NCBI RefSeq assembly: GCF_000934725.1
Contig: NZ_JYNS01000011.1
Location: 62,001 to 126,000, forward strand
Origin: Methyloterricola oryzae
GTDB lineage: Bacteria; Pseudomonadota; Gammaproteobacteria; Methylococcales; Methylococcaceae
Direction of reading: 5' to 3'
DNA: 64,000 nucleotides
Part shown: positions 29,859-41,178 of the stretch, piece after piece
Numbering within the stretch: the first letter of the stretch is position 1
How the letters are laid out: each line of letters starts with the position of its first letter
The notes under the pieces: model-generated
Seen by the model: only the letters and a program-made list of their open reading frames with translations
What the model was told of the DNA's origin: nothing
The model's database searches: none
Translations under genes and position numbers: made by a program

Positions 29859-30514
29859 ATCAGCGCATCCAAGGAATCGGCATGACCTCCCGGCGAACCC
29901 GGGAGCGCATGGTGGCCCGCATTCGCGAACAGGGCGTGCGCAATGAGTTGGTGTTGGACACCATGTTGGAAACGCCACGGCATATTTTCGTGGAGGAAGC
30001 CTTCGCCAGCCGCGCCTATGACGACACCCCCCTGCCCATCGGCTTCAACCAGACCATTTCCCAGCCATACATTGTCGCCCGCATGACGGAACTGCTGCTG
30101 GAGCATGGGTCCCCGCAGAAGGTCCTCGAGGTGGGCACCGGTTCCGGCTACCAGACCGCCGTCCTCGCCCAACTGGTCAAGCTGGTCTACTCCGTGGAAC
30201 GCATCTATCCCCTGCAGCAACGAGCACGCCGCTGCCTGCAGGACCTGCACCTGCGCAACGTACGCATGAAGCACACCGATGGCACATGGGGCTGGGAGGA
30301 ATACGGGCCATTTGACGGCATTATCGTCACTGCGGCTCCGGAAGAACCGCCCAAGGCGCTGCTGGAACAGTTGAAACCCGGCGGCGTGCTGGTGCTCCCG
30401 GTCGGTGACGCGCGCGCTCAAGTGCTGCAGCGCATCACCCGCAGCGAGAACGACTACGAGGTGGAAACCCTGGAGCCTGTCATCTTCGTCCCACTGCTGG
30501 ATGGCGTGGCCTGA
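29855..30514 (+). CDS. pcm: Protein-L-isoaspartate O-methyltransferase
   Basis: The 219-residue enzyme repairs isoaspartyl residues in aged proteins using SAM. The [15 protein letters not shown] and [15 protein letters not shown] motifs and the late VTAAPEEPP stretch are the PCMT signatures. It is coupled to surE by an ATGA overlap, the standard pair. In many relatives nlpD and rpoS follow; here a DedA gene follows after 131 bases that show no gene. Confidence 0.97.
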   Translation: MNQRIQGIGMTSRRTRERMVARIREQGVRNELVLDTMLETPRHIFVEEAFASRAYDDTPLPIGFNQTISQPYIVARMTELLLEHGSPQKVLEVGTGSGYQTAVLAQLVKLVYSVERIYPLQQRARRCLQDLHLRNVRMKHTDGTWGWEEYGPFDGIIVTAAPEEPPKALLEQLKPGGVLVLPVGDARAQVLQRITRSENDYEVETLEPVIFVPLLDGVA

Positions 30515-30645
30515 AGGAGCCGCGGGCCTATTCGCGGTTCTCACGGTGCAGGCACGCTCCGCCAAAATCACTGCCTTTGCCGAAGCAACCCAGGATGAAT
30601 TTATTCCGCGTTTTCTGAACTGACACAAGACTCCCGGAGACTACT

Positions 30646-31266
30646 GTGCTGCATGAACTCATCAACTGGCTCGTGAACACCATAGGCGCCATGGGCTACC
30701 TGGGCGTGTTCCTGCTCATGGCCATGGAAAGCTCGGTCATCCCCGTACCCAGCGAGGTGGTGATCCCGCCGGCGGGCTATCTGGCCCAGCAAGGCAAGAT
30801 GCACATGGGGCTGGTGATAATGTCCGGCACCCTGGGCAGCCTGGTGGGAGCCTACGCCAACTATTTTGCCGCCCGCTATCTGGGCCGACCGCTCTTACTC
30901 AAATACGGTCGCTACGTCTGGATCACCGAGGAGCACTTCGAACAGGTGGAGACATATTTCCGACGCCACGGCGAAATCTCCACCTTCATCGGCAGACTTT
31001 TGCCGGTGGTGCGGCACCTCATCTCACTGCCCGCCGGTCTGGCCGGCATGAATCACCTGCGCTTCTCACTATACACCCTGCTGGGGTCTGCCATCTGGGT
31101 CACCGTGTTGGCCTGGATCGGCTACTTCATCGGTGAGAACGAGGAACTGATCCTGAAATACTCTCATCAGGCGGTTCTGGATGTGATTGCCTTCAGCGCA
31201 CTCCTGGTTGCCGGTTACATTTGGTGGCATCGGCGCAAGGCTGCACGTTCGGAGGTATCCGGCTAA
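30646..31266 (+). CDS. DedA family membrane protein
   Basis: The 206-residue protein is a DedA/SNARE-associated (VTT) family member with about five transmembrane helices. The conserved ESSVIPVPSEVVIPPAGYLA acidic motif and the FIGRLLPVVRHLISLPAG arginine motif, both required in the family, are present. DedA proteins act as lipid carrier flippases or support membrane homeostasis. The start is GTG at 30646 with GGAG seven bases upstream; no in-frame ATG lies near. The dehydrogenase gene starts 13 bases later. Confidence 0.92.
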   Translation: MLHELINWLVNTIGAMGYLGVFLLMAMESSVIPVPSEVVIPPAGYLAQQGKMHMGLVIMSGTLGSLVGAYANYFAARYLGRPLLLKYGRYVWITEEHFEQVETYFRRHGEISTFIGRLLPVVRHLISLPAGLAGMNHLRFSLYTLLGSAIWVTVLAWIGYFIGENEELILKYSHQAVLDVIAFSALLVAGYIWWHRRKAARSEVSG

Positions 31267-31279
31267 CCCGGATTCCTGC

Positions 31280-32476
31280 ATGACCCTTTCGCCTTTTGCC
31301 ATCGGCCGTCTGCCTCGCATCCTGTTCGGGGCGGGCCAGTTGCAAGCCCTGCCCTCCCTGGTCCGGCAGTTTGGTGTCCGAACCCTCCTGATCACGGGCG
31401 CGCGCTCCTTCCGTGATTCAACCCACTGGGTCTGGCTGCAAGACCAATTGACCGGATTCGGCGTCGCGACGGTAGACATGCGGATAAGCGGCGAACCGTC
31501 CCCAGACCTGGTAGACGAGGCTGTAGCGCGCTGGCATGGCACGGGCGTCTCCTCGGTGGTGGCCATTGGCGGCGGTAGCGTGCTGGATGCTGGCAAGGCC
31601 ATCGCGGGACTTTTGCCTTTCGGAAACTCGGTGATGGATCACCTGGAAGGTGTCGGCCGCGATATTCCCTACCAGGGCCCCGCCCTGCCCTTCATCGCCG
31701 TGCCTACCACCGCGGGAACGGGCAGCGAAGCCACTAAGAACGCGGTCCTGAGCCGCCACGGTGAGACCGGTTTCAAGAAATCCTTCCGCCACGACACCCT
31801 AGTGCCGGAATATGCCATCGTCGACCCGGATTTGCTGGCCACCTGCCCGCCGGACCTCATTGCGGCCGATGGCATGGACGCCTTCACCCAGTTACTGGAA
31901 TCCTATGTCTCCGCCAAGGCCAACCCATTCACCGATGCGCTCGCCCTGAGCGGTATGGAGTGGTTCCGGCGCGGCTTCTTCGACGCCCTGGCGGGCGGTG
32001 ACGGCGATGCGGCTCGCTTAGGCAGGGCCGCCATCGCCTATGCGTCGCTGCTTTCCGGCATTACCCTGGCGCAAGCTGGGCTCGGCAGCGTGCACGGCCT
32101 CGCCGCACCGCTGGGCGCCTTTTTTCCCATTCTCCACGGCATTGCTTGCGGGACATTGCTGGCGGAAGCGACGGCGGTCAATGTGCGCGCCTTGTGCGAG
32201 CGCGGCGAGGACAGCCCGGCATTGGCGAAGTATGCGCAGGTCAGCGCGCTACTGAACAGCCAGGCCTATACTGATGATCATCACGCGGCAATGGCGCTGG
32301 TCGAACTGCTCAGGGAATGGACCCGCCGTCTCGGTCTCAAGCGATTGGGCGAGTTCGGTATCCATGCAGGCGACATCGACCGCATTGTTGCCAACGCAAG
32401 GGGAAGCAGCATGCAGACCAATCCACTCCTACTGACCGACGCGGAATTGGCCGAGATTCTGACTGCCCGGCTCTAG
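31280..32476 (+). CDS. Iron-type (group III) alcohol dehydrogenase, altered metal site
   Basis: The 398-residue protein has the iron-dependent ADH fold: NAD(P) loop GGGS at 97-100, TTAGTGSEATKNAVLS at 143-158, and C-terminal metal ligands His272 and His286 in SVHGLAAPLGAFFPILHG. The first ligand pair, normally Asp-x3-His, reads Asp200-Ala-Phe-Thr-Gln204, so the first histidine is a glutamine. The enzyme probably oxidises or reduces a small alcohol or aldehyde. The frame opens 31 codons earlier inside the DedA gene; the ATG at 31280 fits homologues, with a weak ribosome site. Confidence 0.88.
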   Translation: MTLSPFAIGRLPRILFGAGQLQALPSLVRQFGVRTLLITGARSFRDSTHWVWLQDQLTGFGVATVDMRISGEPSPDLVDEAVARWHGTGVSSVVAIGGGSVLDAGKAIAGLLPFGNSVMDHLEGVGRDIPYQGPALPFIAVPTTAGTGSEATKNAVLSRHGETGFKKSFRHDTLVPEYAIVDPDLLATCPPDLIAADGMDAFTQLLESYVSAKANPFTDALALSGMEWFRRGFFDALAGGDGDAARLGRAAIAYASLLSGITLAQAGLGSVHGLAAPLGAFFPILHGIACGTLLAEATAVNVRALCERGEDSPALAKYAQVSALLNSQAYTDDHHAAMALVELLREWTRRLGLKRLGEFGIHAGDIDRIVANARGSSMQTNPLLLTDAELAEILTARL

Positions 32477-32536
32477 CCCCCAACCTCGATACTTGAAGCT
32501 CGCCTTCACATACGAATTCGCCCAGGGAGACCCACA

Positions 32537-35215
32537 ATGGGTAGGCATTATCTGGAACACCTGTTCAACCCGAGGTCCATCGCCGTGTTCGGCGCCAGCG
32601 AACTGCCCGAATCGGTGGGTGGACGCGTCTACCACAATCTGATCGCTTCCGGCTTCAAAGGGCCAGTCTATCCGGTCAACCCCAAATACCAGCAGATCGG
32701 CGACAAACCTTGTTATCACTCGATCCATGAAATCGGCGAGACCGTGGACCTGGCGGTCGTCGCAACACCTGCGGCCACGGTTCCGGGGCTCATCAATGCC
32801 TGCGGCGAGCACCACGTGCAAGCCGCCATCATCCTTTCCGCCGGATTCGGAGAGCAGGCGGGGGCGGGGAAGGCACTGGAGCGTTCGCTACTGGACGAGG
32901 CACGTCGGGCCAACATACGAATTCTTGGCCCCAACTGTTTGGGGCTGATGCGGCCCGCCATCGGACTCAATGCCACCTTCAGCAACAACGTGGCTCAGAG
33001 CGGTTCCCTGGCGCTCATCTCACAGTCCGGCGCCCTGTGCACCGCCATCTTGGACTGGGCCAGCGGCCATCAGGTGGGCTTTTCCGCCATGGTCTCGGTA
33101 GGCGACACCGCGGACGTGGGCTTTGGCGACATCCTCGATTATCTGTCGATGGACCCCCAAACCCGCAGCATCCTCATGTATGTGGAGGGGGTGCGGGACG
33201 CACGAAACTTCATGAGCGGCCTCAGGGCCGCGGCGCGACTCAAGCCGGTGATCGTGATCAAGGCAGGCCGGCACGCGGAAGGCTCCCGCGCCGCCATGTC
33301 CCACACCGGCTCCCTGGTAGGTTCGGACGATGTCTTCGACGCCGCGTTGGAGCGCGCCGGCGTGGTGCGCGCCAACACCATCGAGCAGTTGTTCGCCGCC
33401 GCGCAATTGCTCTCGACACCACAACGGGTGTCGGGAAACCGCCTGGCCATCATCACCAATGCGGGTGGACCCGGCGTGATGGCCACAGACCGGGCCGTGG
33501 AACAGGGCATCCGGCTCGCAGAGTTAAGCGAAAGCACCATTGGCCGCCTGAACCAGGCATTGCCCAAAAGCTGGTCGCACAACAATCCCGTGGACATTTT
33601 GGGCGACGCCACGCCCGAGCGCTATCGCGCGGCGACGGAGATCTGCCTGGCCGACGAGCAGGTGGATGGGGTCCTGGTGATGTTGACGCCGCAGGCCATG
33701 ACCGAACCTACCGATGCCGCTCATGCCGTGATCAAGGCGGCCAATCCGCAGCGCAAGCCGATCCTCAGCTGCTGGCTGGGAGAAAAACAGGTACGCAAAG
33801 GCCGTGAAGCCTTCGCGCGCAAACGCATCCCCACCTTCATCAATCCCGAGAGCGCACTGGAGGCTTTCGGCTATCTGTCGGAATTCCGTCGCAACCAGGA
33901 ACTGTTGATGCAAGCGCCAGGGCCTCTGGCGGAACTCGATGCGCCGGATGTGGAAGGCGCTCAACTCATCATCGAAGGCGCCCTGGCGGAAGACCGCACT
34001 CTGCTCAGTTCGCTGGAAACCAAGGCCTTGCTGCGGGCTTTCAACGTGCCCATGTTGCCGGCCATGACCGCACGCACACCCAACGAAGCGCTGGCCGCGG
34101 CGGAATACCTCGGTTTCCCAGTGGCCATGAAGATTCTCTCGCCCGACATCACCCATAAGTCCGACGTGGGCGGCGTCTGGCTCAACATCAACCGCGCCCA
34201 GGCGGTGCGGCATATTTTTGCCGAGATGCTGGACCACGTACGCGAGGCCAAGCCCGACGCGCGGGTCGAGGGCGTCAGCATCGAAAAGATGTATCGCCGT
34301 CCCCACGGGCGCGAAGTACTGGTGGGGGTGATCGACGACCCGGCCTTTGGCCCCGTCATCACCTTCGGCGCCGGCGGCACCGCCGTGGAGATACTCAAGG
34401 ACCGCGCGGTAGCTCTCCCGCCCCTGAACGACCACATCGCCCGTTCCATGATCCGGCAGACCCATGTCTCAAGGATGCTGCAGCGCTTCCGCAACCTGCC
34501 TCCGGCCAACCTGGATGCCGTCACCCACGTGCTGTTGCGCGTTTCGGAAATGGTATGCGAACTGCCCCAGATCAAGGAGATGGACATCAATCCGCTGATG
34601 GTGGACGAAGATGGCGCCTGGGCCCTCGATGCGCGCATCGTGGTCCATTACAAACCACCCGGCCAGCGCCCTTACGATCACATGGCCATCCACCCCTACC
34701 CCAGCCATCTGGTCAGTTCCTTTCAACTCTTCGACGGCACCGACATCACCATCCGACCGATCCGCCCGGAGGACGCTGAGATGGAAAAGGACTTCGTGCG
34801 CAACCTGTCGCCGGAGGCGCGCTATTTCCGCTTCATGGAATCCCTGCAGGAACTCAGCCAGGAGATGCTGATCCGGTTCACCCAGTTGGACTACAGCCGG
34901 GAACTCGCCTTCATCGCCACCATCAAGCGCGACTCCTCAGAAGTCGAACTTGGCGTGGCGCGTTATTTCTCCAACCCGGACGGGGAAAGTGGCGAAATAG
35001 CCCTGGTAGTGTTGGACGAGTGGCAGAACAAAGGCATCGGCACCCGCCTCATGAGTTGCGTCATCGACGCGGCGCGGGAGAAGGGTTTCAACTCGCTGCA
35101 CGGCGAAGTATTGGCCAACAACGTAAAGATGCTGTACCTGATGACCAAATTAGGCTTTACCCACCGCTCCAAACCCGACGAACCGGGCGTCGTGCTGGTG
35201 ACCAAACATTTATGA
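32537..35215 (+). CDS. pat: Pat-type acyl-CoA synthetase (NDP-forming)/GNAT acetyltransferase
   Basis: The 892-residue protein fuses an NDP-forming acyl-CoA synthetase-like region (about 1-715: CoA-binding Rossmann fold, succinyl-CoA ligase-like fold, ATP-grasp) to a C-terminal GNAT acetyltransferase (about 730-892, with the CoA loop EWQNKGIGTRLM). This is the layout of the protein lysine acetyltransferase Pat/PatZ/YfiQ, which acetylates and inactivates acetyl-CoA synthetase. The active-site histidine of the synthetase is present as His256 in SHTGSLVG. A 60-base gap follows the dehydrogenase gene. Confidence 0.93.
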   Translation: MGRHYLEHLFNPRSIAVFGASELPESVGGRVYHNLIASGFKGPVYPVNPKYQQIGDKPCYHSIHEIGETVDLAVVATPAATVPGLINACGEHHVQAAIILSAGFGEQAGAGKALERSLLDEARRANIRILGPNCLGLMRPAIGLNATFSNNVAQSGSLALISQSGALCTAILDWASGHQVGFSAMVSVGDTADVGFGDILDYLSMDPQTRSILMYVEGVRDARNFMSGLRAAARLKPVIVIKAGRHAEGSRAAMSHTGSLVGSDDVFDAALERAGVVRANTIEQLFAAAQLLSTPQRVSGNRLAIITNAGGPGVMATDRAVEQGIRLAELSESTIGRLNQALPKSWSHNNPVDILGDATPERYRAATEICLADEQVDGVLVMLTPQAMTEPTDAAHAVIKAANPQRKPILSCWLGEKQVRKGREAFARKRIPTFINPESALEAFGYLSEFRRNQELLMQAPGPLAELDAPDVEGAQLIIEGALAEDRTLLSSLETKALLRAFNVPMLPAMTARTPNEALAAAEYLGFPVAMKILSPDITHKSDVGGVWLNINRAQAVRHIFAEMLDHVREAKPDARVEGVSIEKMYRRPHGREVLVGVIDDPAFGPVITFGAGGTAVEILKDRAVALPPLNDHIARSMIRQTHVSRMLQRFRNLPPANLDAVTHVLLRVSEMVCELPQIKEMDINPLMVDEDGAWALDARIVVHYKPPGQRPYDHMAIHPYPSHLVSSFQLFDGTDITIRPIRPEDAEMEKDFVRNLSPEARYFRFMESLQELSQEMLIRFTQLDYSRELAFIATIKRDSSEVELGVARYFSNPDGESGEIALVVLDEWQNKGIGTRLMSCVIDAAREKGFNSLHGEVLANNVKMLYLMTKLGFTHRSKPDEPGVVLVTKHL

Positions 35216-37793
<2,578 letters not shown>

Positions 37794-37797
<4 letters not shown>

Positions 37798-38495
37798 GGC
37801 TTGCCGTGATTCCCGCACGTGGCGGCAGCGCACGCATTCCGCGGAAGAATATCCGACTTTTCGCCGGCCGCCCCATCATCGCACATTCGATTGAGGCCGC
37901 CTTGAGCGCCGGCCTTTTCGATCGGGTCATGGTATCCACCGAGGATACGGAAATCGCGCAAGTGGCCCAGCACTGGGGGGCTGAGATACCGTTCATGAGG
38001 CCGCCCAGTCTTGCCGATGCGCATACCGGTACCCACGCGGTGGTGAGACAGGCCGTCCAATGGCATTTGGAGCACAGTCAGCCGGTCGAGCATGCCTGCT
38101 GCATCTACGCTACCGCGCCGTTCGTCCGCGCGCAGGACCTTTCCGAAGCCTACAGAAAGCTCGTGGAATCTGGAAAGTCGTTCGTTTTTTCGGTAACCCA
38201 GTTCGAATTCCCGATCCAGCGGGCGCTATCCCTCAGCCGGGACGGGGCCGTCCATGCCCTTTACCCTCAGTTCCGGGAGACCCGCTCCCAGGACCTGGAG
38301 CCCGCTTGGCACGACGCCGGCCAATTCTACTGGGGGACCGCCGGAGCGTGGCTCGATAATACCGCGCTGTTTTCCCCGGCTTCGCTGGGATTCGCGTTAC
38401 CTTCGCACCGGGTCCAGGATATCGACACTGAGGAGGACTGGCAGCGCGCCGAAGTGCTATTCGAAATACTAGCCAGGGGCCTTGGGCAGAAATGA
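37794..38495 (+). CDS. pseF: Pseudaminic acid cytidylyltransferase PseF
   Basis: The 233-residue protein activates pseudaminic acid with CTP to CMP-Pse. The CMP-sugar synthase motif AVIPARGGSARIPRKNI opens the protein, and STEDTEIAQVA, ATAPFVRAQD and DIDTEEDW are in place. The enzyme normally acts last in the pathway, although the gene comes third. It is coupled to both neighbours by ATGA overlaps. Confidence 0.94.
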
Positions 38496-39520
38496 GAGTT
38501 CTATTCCGCGCCGATGCTTCGACATCCATAGGCAGCGGCCATGTGATGCGTTGCCTGGCGCTCGCCGCGGAACTGCACCGCCAGGGCGCGAGCCACACGG
38601 CATTTATTTGCCGCGACTTGCCCGGCAGTCTCGCTAAGGCGATCCGCGCCGGCGGACATCGTCTGTATCTGTTACCAAACAATGCGGATTGGACGGCAGC
38701 GGCTGATGCGCGCACCTGTCTGGCGGCACTGGAAACTACCAATTGGGATTGGCTGGTGGTGGACCATTACGAACTAGACCCAGCCTGGGAAGACTGTCTG
38801 AGGCGACATGCCAAACGGGTTCTCGCCATTGACGATCTGGGCGGACGACACTTATGCGATTTGTTGCTCGACCAGAATCTCAAATCCGGAATTCACGACC
38901 TTTACGCCCAGCACACACCGGCCACCTGCCGGAAACTGCTTGGACCGCGGTACGCCTTAATGCGGCGACAGTTCGTGGACGCCCGCAATATCCGGTCAGA
39001 CGACTCTCGGGTACGTCGGATCTTGGTTTGCTTCGGCGGAGGTGATACCACCTTGCCACTGCAGAAGACGCTGGCGGCGCTGCATTATCCCGGGAAAGCG
39101 GGGGTCGCCATCGATGTCGTGCTGGCGCGATCCGACCGCTCGCTTCTCGAACAGGAATGTCTGGGCCTGCCCTCCGTCATTTTGCACGACGGCGTGGAAG
39201 ACATGGCGCATCTGATGGCGCAGGCAGATCTGGCCATTGGCGCGGGGGGCAGCAGCACCTGGGAACGCTGCTGCATGGGACTGCCCGCCCTGACGGTAAG
39301 CCTGGCCGACAATCAGGACGCCATCGCCGAACAAGCGGATCGGATCGGTGTGGCCCGACACCTAGGGCGCCTTGAGACCCTCACCGTGCAAGGGCTCAGT
39401 CGCGCCGTTCACGACCTGATCGACGATTCCGCCGGAAGAACCGCAATGTCGCGGGCCGGCATGGCGCTGGTCGACGGCCTCGGGGCAAAACGAGTTGTAC
39501 AAGCCATGGGGGAAATCTGA
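38492..39520 (+). CDS. pseG: UDP-sugar hydrolase PseG
   Basis: The 342-residue GT-B fold protein removes UDP from UDP-2,4-diacylamido-2,4,6-trideoxy-L-altropyranose. The catalytic histidine is His17 in the GSGHVMRC loop. The later GAGGSSTWERCCMGLPAL stretch is the UDP-binding region of the family. Its stop codon abuts the next start, TGA-ATG, so the two genes are tightly coupled. Confidence 0.94.
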   Translation: MRVLFRADASTSIGSGHVMRCLALAAELHRQGASHTAFICRDLPGSLAKAIRAGGHRLYLLPNNADWTAAADARTCLAALETTNWDWLVVDHYELDPAWEDCLRRHAKRVLAIDDLGGRHLCDLLLDQNLKSGIHDLYAQHTPATCRKLLGPRYALMRRQFVDARNIRSDDSRVRRILVCFGGGDTTLPLQKTLAALHYPGKAGVAIDVVLARSDRSLLEQECLGLPSVILHDGVEDMAHLMAQADLAIGAGGSSTWERCCMGLPALTVSLADNQDAIAEQADRIGVARHLGRLETLTVQGLSRAVHDLIDDSAGRTAMSRAGMALVDGLGAKRVVQAMGEI

Positions 39521-40117
39521 ATGCGTATTCTGCTCTTGGGCCCTGAGCGTCTAAGCCTCCTGGGTTTTTTGAAAACCTTCGGCGACGAAGTTAGCCGGAC
39601 CGAGGAGCGCTTGCCGACGCTCACCCGGTCCAGGCCTGATTACGATTTTATCGTCAGTTATGGCTACCGCCATCTGATCCGACCGGACTGGATCGCGGCC
39701 TTCCCGCAACAAGTTGTCAATCTGCACATTTCCTATTTGCCATGGAATCGGGGATCGGACCCGAATCTCTGGTCGTTTCTGGACGATACCCCCAAGGGTG
39801 TCAGCCTTCACTTCGTCGATGCGGGGCTCGACACTGGCCCGCTTATCGCCCAGCGCGAGGTCGCCATGCAGGAAGCTCAGGAGACCCTGGCAAGCAGTTA
39901 TGTGTGCCTCAACGAGGCGATGGAAGAATTGTTTCGTGAGCATTGGCCCGTCATCCGCGCAGGCAAGTCCGTTCCCGTGAAGCAAATCGGCGCAGGCAGC
40001 AGCCACCGGCTCAAGGACCGAGAAGCGGTGGCCCACCTGCTGACACAGGGATGGAAAACGCCCGTGTCGGAATTGGTAGCCGCCTATCGCGCCATGAAGG
40101 AGGCTGGAATTGCATAG
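39521..40117 (+). CDS. Formyltransferase-family protein in the pse cluster
   Basis: The 198-residue protein matches the N-terminal catalytic domain of methionyl-tRNA formyltransferase. It lacks the tRNA-binding C-terminal domain, so it probably formylates a sugar. The catalytic triad is present: Asn67 and His69 in VNLHISYLPWNRG, and Asp104 in DAGLDTGPL. The cofactor would be 10-formyltetrahydrofolate. It lies between pseG and pseI, exactly where a pseH acetyltransferase gene would be expected, and no other GNAT gene is in the cluster. Its likely job is to formylate the 4-amino group of the PseC product. The substrate is inferred from context. Confidence 0.85.
   Translation: MRILLLGPERLSLLGFLKTFGDEVSRTEERLPTLTRSRPDYDFIVSYGYRHLIRPDWIAAFPQQVVNLHISYLPWNRGSDPNLWSFLDDTPKGVSLHFVDAGLDTGPLIAQREVAMQEAQETLASSYVCLNEAMEELFREHWPVIRAGKSVPVKQIGAGSSHRLKDREAVAHLLTQGWKTPVSELVAAYRAMKEAGIA
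40097..40103 (+). promoter_or_regulatory. Ribosome site that decides the TTG start of pseI
   Basis: AAGGAGG lies six bases before TTG at 40110 and inside the end of the formyltransferase gene. No in-frame ATG is near enough, so this near-perfect site supports the unusual TTG start of pseI. Confidence 0.8.
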
Positions 40118-41159
40118 ACCGTCGATTTCATTGTCCGGTCGCGAGCTTGGGTACGCGAATCCGCCCCTGGTGATTGCGGAAATGTCCGGCAATCACAACC
40201 AGTCCTTGGAAAGGGCTTTGGCCATCGTCGACGCAGCCAGCCGGGCGGGTGCCCATGCCCTTAAAATTCAGACCTATACCGCCGACACGATGACCCTGGA
40301 CTTAGATGTAGGCGAGTTCCACATCGAGCATCCCCTATGGGGCGGCCAATCCCTGCATAAGCTTTACCGCCAAGCCTACACTCCCTGGGAGTGGCACGCG
40401 CCGATCTTTGCCCGGGCACGGTCGCTGGGACTCATTCCATTTTCCACGCCATTCGACGAGAGCGCCGTCGATTTCCTGGAATCTCTCGGCGCACCGGCTT
40501 ACAAGATTGCCTCGTTCGAGAATACTGACCTGCCGCTTATCCGCAAGGCGGCGGCTACCGGGAAACCCCTCATCCTGTCCACCGGCATGGCCAACCTGGC
40601 GGAGCTTGATGAGACCGTGAGGGCCGCTCGCGCCGCAGGATGCCGGGAACTCATCCTACTCAAATGCACCAGCACCTACCCTGCCAGCCCGGAAAACTCT
40701 CATCTGCGCACCATTGCGCATATGCGCGACATGTTCAATTGCGAAGTAGGGTTGTCCGACCACACGATGGGCATCGGTGCCGCCGTGGCCGCTGTGGCTC
40801 TCGGGGCCACGGTGATTGAAAAGCACTTTACGCTGTCGCGCGCCGACGGTGGCGTGGACGCCGCGTTTTCGCTGGAGCCAGGCGAATTGGCCAGTCTGGT
40901 GATCGAAAGCGAACGGGCGTGGAAAGCTCTAGGCGAAGTCAATTACGGCCCACACGATGCCGAACGCCAATCCATGGTTTTCCGCCGCTCCCTCTACATC
41001 ATCCGCGATTTGGTTGCTGGCGAGCGTTTGTCTGCCGAGAATGTCCGCGCGATACGGCCAGGATTCGGGTTGCCAACCAAGTACCTCGACGTGATCATCG
41101 GGAGGCCGGTCCGGAGCGATGTCGCAAAGGGTACCCCCGTAAGCTGGGATTTAATTTAG
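40110..41159 (+). CDS. pseI: Pseudaminic acid synthase PseI
   Basis: The 349-residue NeuB-family enzyme condenses 6-deoxy-AltdiNAc (or a formyl variant) with phosphoenolpyruvate to make pseudaminic acid. The TIM-barrel motifs VIAEMSGNHNQ, KIQTYTADT, STPFD, LSDHTMG and EKHFTLSR are present, and a C-terminal SAF (antifreeze-like) domain covers about 290-349. The start is TTG at 40110, supported by an AAGGAGG site, and overlaps the formyltransferase stop by eight bases. Confidence 0.94.
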   Translation: MHRPSISLSGRELGYANPPLVIAEMSGNHNQSLERALAIVDAASRAGAHALKIQTYTADTMTLDLDVGEFHIEHPLWGGQSLHKLYRQAYTPWEWHAPIFARARSLGLIPFSTPFDESAVDFLESLGAPAYKIASFENTDLPLIRKAAATGKPLILSTGMANLAELDETVRAARAAGCRELILLKCTSTYPASPENSHLRTIAHMRDMFNCEVGLSDHTMGIGAAVAAVALGATVIEKHFTLSRADGGVDAAFSLEPGELASLVIESERAWKALGEVNYGPHDAERQSMVFRRSLYIIRDLVAGERLSAENVRAIRPGFGLPTKYLDVIIGRPVRSDVAKGTPVSWDLI

Positions 41160-41178
41160 TTTCCAACGAGGCAGTCAC

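Noticed and set aside
39521-40117. Methionyl-tRNA formyltransferase (fmt)
   Set aside because: The catalytic triad is shared, but the protein is only 198 residues, lacks the C-terminal tRNA-binding domain, and lies inside the pse cluster.
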